This document shows positions 63,088 through 64,000 of a stretch of 64,000 nt of DNA, in pieces (position 1 is the stretch's first letter; the number at the start of each line of letters is the position of its first letter). The notes beneath the pieces are model-generated. The model saw only the letters and a program-made list of their open reading frames with translations, did no database searches and had not been told where the DNA came from. Source of the DNA: Candidatus Nyctobacter psychrophilus (lineage in GTDB: Bacteria; Vulcanimicrobiota; Vulcanimicrobiia; Vulcanimicrobiales; Vulcanimicrobiaceae); the NCBI GenBank assembly GCA_014305025.1, contig JACRTY010000036.1:84097-148096 (forward strand), in the 5' to 3' direction. Position numbers and translations under genes: made by a program.

Positions 63088-63312
63088 ATGGCTGCTGACG
63101 ATTCAGACGAGAGCGACGCCTTAGGCGAGACGATCGGCGACGCGATGGAAAACGATCCGATGGAGTCTCTCTCGCCGATCGACCGCGCGGACCTCGCGCG
63201 CATCGTCCTGGTCCTTGCGAAGCACGTCCGCTATGGCAGCTTCGAGGTTACGTTCCACGAGTCCGAGCCCGTCGACCTGAAGCTCACGACGCGCCTTCGG
63301 CTCAAGCGCTGA
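63088..63312 (+). CDS. small hypothetical element protein (74 aa)
   Basis: Acidic N-terminus (DDSDESDALGETIGDAMEND) and a C-terminal half DRADLARIVLVLAKHVRYGS, FEVTFHESEPVDLKLTTRLR. The ending resembles in outline the short DUF2292-type proteins (L..I.YGSV.I...), but the match is weak. Confidence 0.45.
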   Translation: MAADDSDESDALGETIGDAMENDPMESLSPIDRADLARIVLVLAKHVRYGSFEVTFHESEPVDLKLTTRLRLKR

Positions 63313-63313
63313 C

Positions 63314-63601
63314 GTGGATCAAGTAGCGGTCGAGTCGTTTATGGAGGCCGTGCGGTGCGGCCGCAGCATCGGGCGAGCGCGCCGGACCGTCGGCATCACG
63401 GCGACGACGTTCGAGCAATGGATACGGCTCGGCAGCGACCCGTGCAACGTGGTCTACGCTGCGTTTCGAGCGGCCTTCGAGGAAGCGGCTGCGGCCGGGT
63501 GCGATGTAGCACGCGAACGGGATAGCGCGGCGCTGGGCGCTTGCATCGCGAGGCTTCTTTCGCGGCATTGCGCTGCCCTCACGTTGTTTGGCGGCGTCTG
63601 A
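63314..63601 (+). CDS. putative HTH phage-type protein
   Basis: 95 residues from GTG: VESFMEAVRCGRSIGRARRT, VGITATTFEQWIRLGSDPCN, VVYAAFRAAFEEAAAAGCDV. The first half looks like the helix-turn-helix of small terminase or phage repressor proteins (..IG.A....GI...TF..W), but no family is certain. Overlaps the next gene. Confidence 0.45.
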   Translation: MDQVAVESFMEAVRCGRSIGRARRTVGITATTFEQWIRLGSDPCNVVYAAFRAAFEEAAAAGCDVARERDSAALGACIARLLSRHCAALTLFGGV

Positions 63602-63963
63602 CAGCGACGGCGAGTTACGCTCGTCAATCCGAGGATGACTCGCTGCGCCGGATGTGCGACCGCATTCAGGCCCGCGCGATCCGGCGCTGCGGTGAACTAC
63701 TCGCCTCCATCCAATCCGCAACCGGCGCGCACCTAAAGAGTGGGGGCGCCCCCACTCTTTCACGCAAGGCCGCGGCCGAGGACGCCGGATTATCGCGCGA
63801 GCAACGCGTGACGGCGTTACGGGTTGCCAAGGTCCCAGCGCACGAGTTCGAAGCAGCGGTCGAAGCCAAAGAGCCGCCGACAGTTACGCAATTTGCGAAG
63901 CGGGGCACCGAAAACGCGTCCAGCATAGCCTCCGACGGGCAGCCCCCGTGTCAAGCCATTTGA
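63541..63963 (+). CDS. phage/ICE-type helical protein, possibly 3' frameshifted
   Basis: 140 residues: SYARQSEDDSLRRMCDRIQA, RAIRRCGELLASIQSATGAH, LSRKAAAEDAGLSREQRVTA, LRVAKVPAHEFEAAVEAKEP, PTVTQFAKRGTE. This arrangement is common in prophage and integrative-element proteins of unknown role. Homologues as I recall them extend further; skipping one C at ~63945 would add GQPRVKPFENLTGGRF before a stop near the window end. Start unclear (TTG at 63541 or later). Confidence 0.55.
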   Translation: MHREASFAALRCPHVVWRRLTATASYARQSEDDSLRRMCDRIQARAIRRCGELLASIQSATGAHLKSGGAPTLSRKAAAEDAGLSREQRVTALRVAKVPAHEFEAAVEAKEPPTVTQFAKRGTENASSIASDGQPPCQAI

Positions 63964-64000
63964 AAACCTTACCGGCGGCCGATTCATCGCGCCATAATTG

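Overview
The window is high-GC DNA from a diderm bacterium. It encodes TolC/RND envelope export, several predicted outer-membrane proteins and lipoproteins, and Lgt/LspA, but also SepF and DivIVA, which are typical of Terrabacteria. Together with a red-type form I RuBisCO and CbbX this suggests a soil lineage such as Candidatus Eremiobacterota (WPS-2). That assignment is inference from gene content. At least fifteen single-base indels interrupt otherwise well conserved genes, several in homopolymers, so many of the broken genes may be consensus errors. A few have real deletions.

Layout. 1-7.3 kb: end of an export ATPase, a mazEF relic, a rhodanese-like protein, a Zur-type regulator with a His-rich protein, a four-gene ZnuABC-type metal importer, a frameshifted threonine dehydratase and a DUF262 relic. 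7.3-18 kb: exported proteins, a two-gene LigD-type end-joining polymerase/ligase pair beside exonuclease III, a DUF5916-type outer-membrane protein and a large ATPase-LuxR regulator. 18-31 kb: core genes (tgt, rluD-like, lspA, ccdA; divergently lgt, yggS, sepF, divIVA), an orphan GvpL/F protein, an M16 protease, an RsbW-like kinase and membrane proteins.

31-38.3 kb: a Calvin-cycle locus. cbbL-cbbS-cbbX run leftward. A dehydrogenase and cbbR (LysR type) also run leftward. Rightward lie rpe (with a large internal deletion), class I fructose-bisphosphate aldolase and phosphoribulokinase. The cbbL and rpe promoters have the same unusual -35/-10 layout, suggesting co-regulation by CbbR.

38.3-56.9 kb: a leftward RND efflux operon, a graveyard of mobile and toxin-antitoxin relics (GNAT, hicAB, LPD7 relaxase fragment, resolvase tail, duplicated adaptor 5' end), then ArsB-type and metallophosphatase genes, rpoN, a histidine kinase and a response regulator. 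Five near-perfect sigma-54 promoters (TTGGCAC-N5-TTGCA) lie in this 7-kb stretch. They face the efflux operon, a truncated MFS gene, a 68-aa protein (and possibly ArsB), the metallophosphatase and the rpoN operon itself. This looks like a local self-regulating sigma-54 regulon whose response regulator lacks a recognisable DNA-binding domain.

56.9-64 kb: a HipBA toxin-antitoxin pair, a small monooxygenase-like protein, then a 3' tRNA-Ala fragment with terminator that marks the left attachment site of an integrated element. The element continues past the right edge and carries a SWIM-finger protein, small tightly overlapping genes, a tyrosine recombinase and phage-like proteins.
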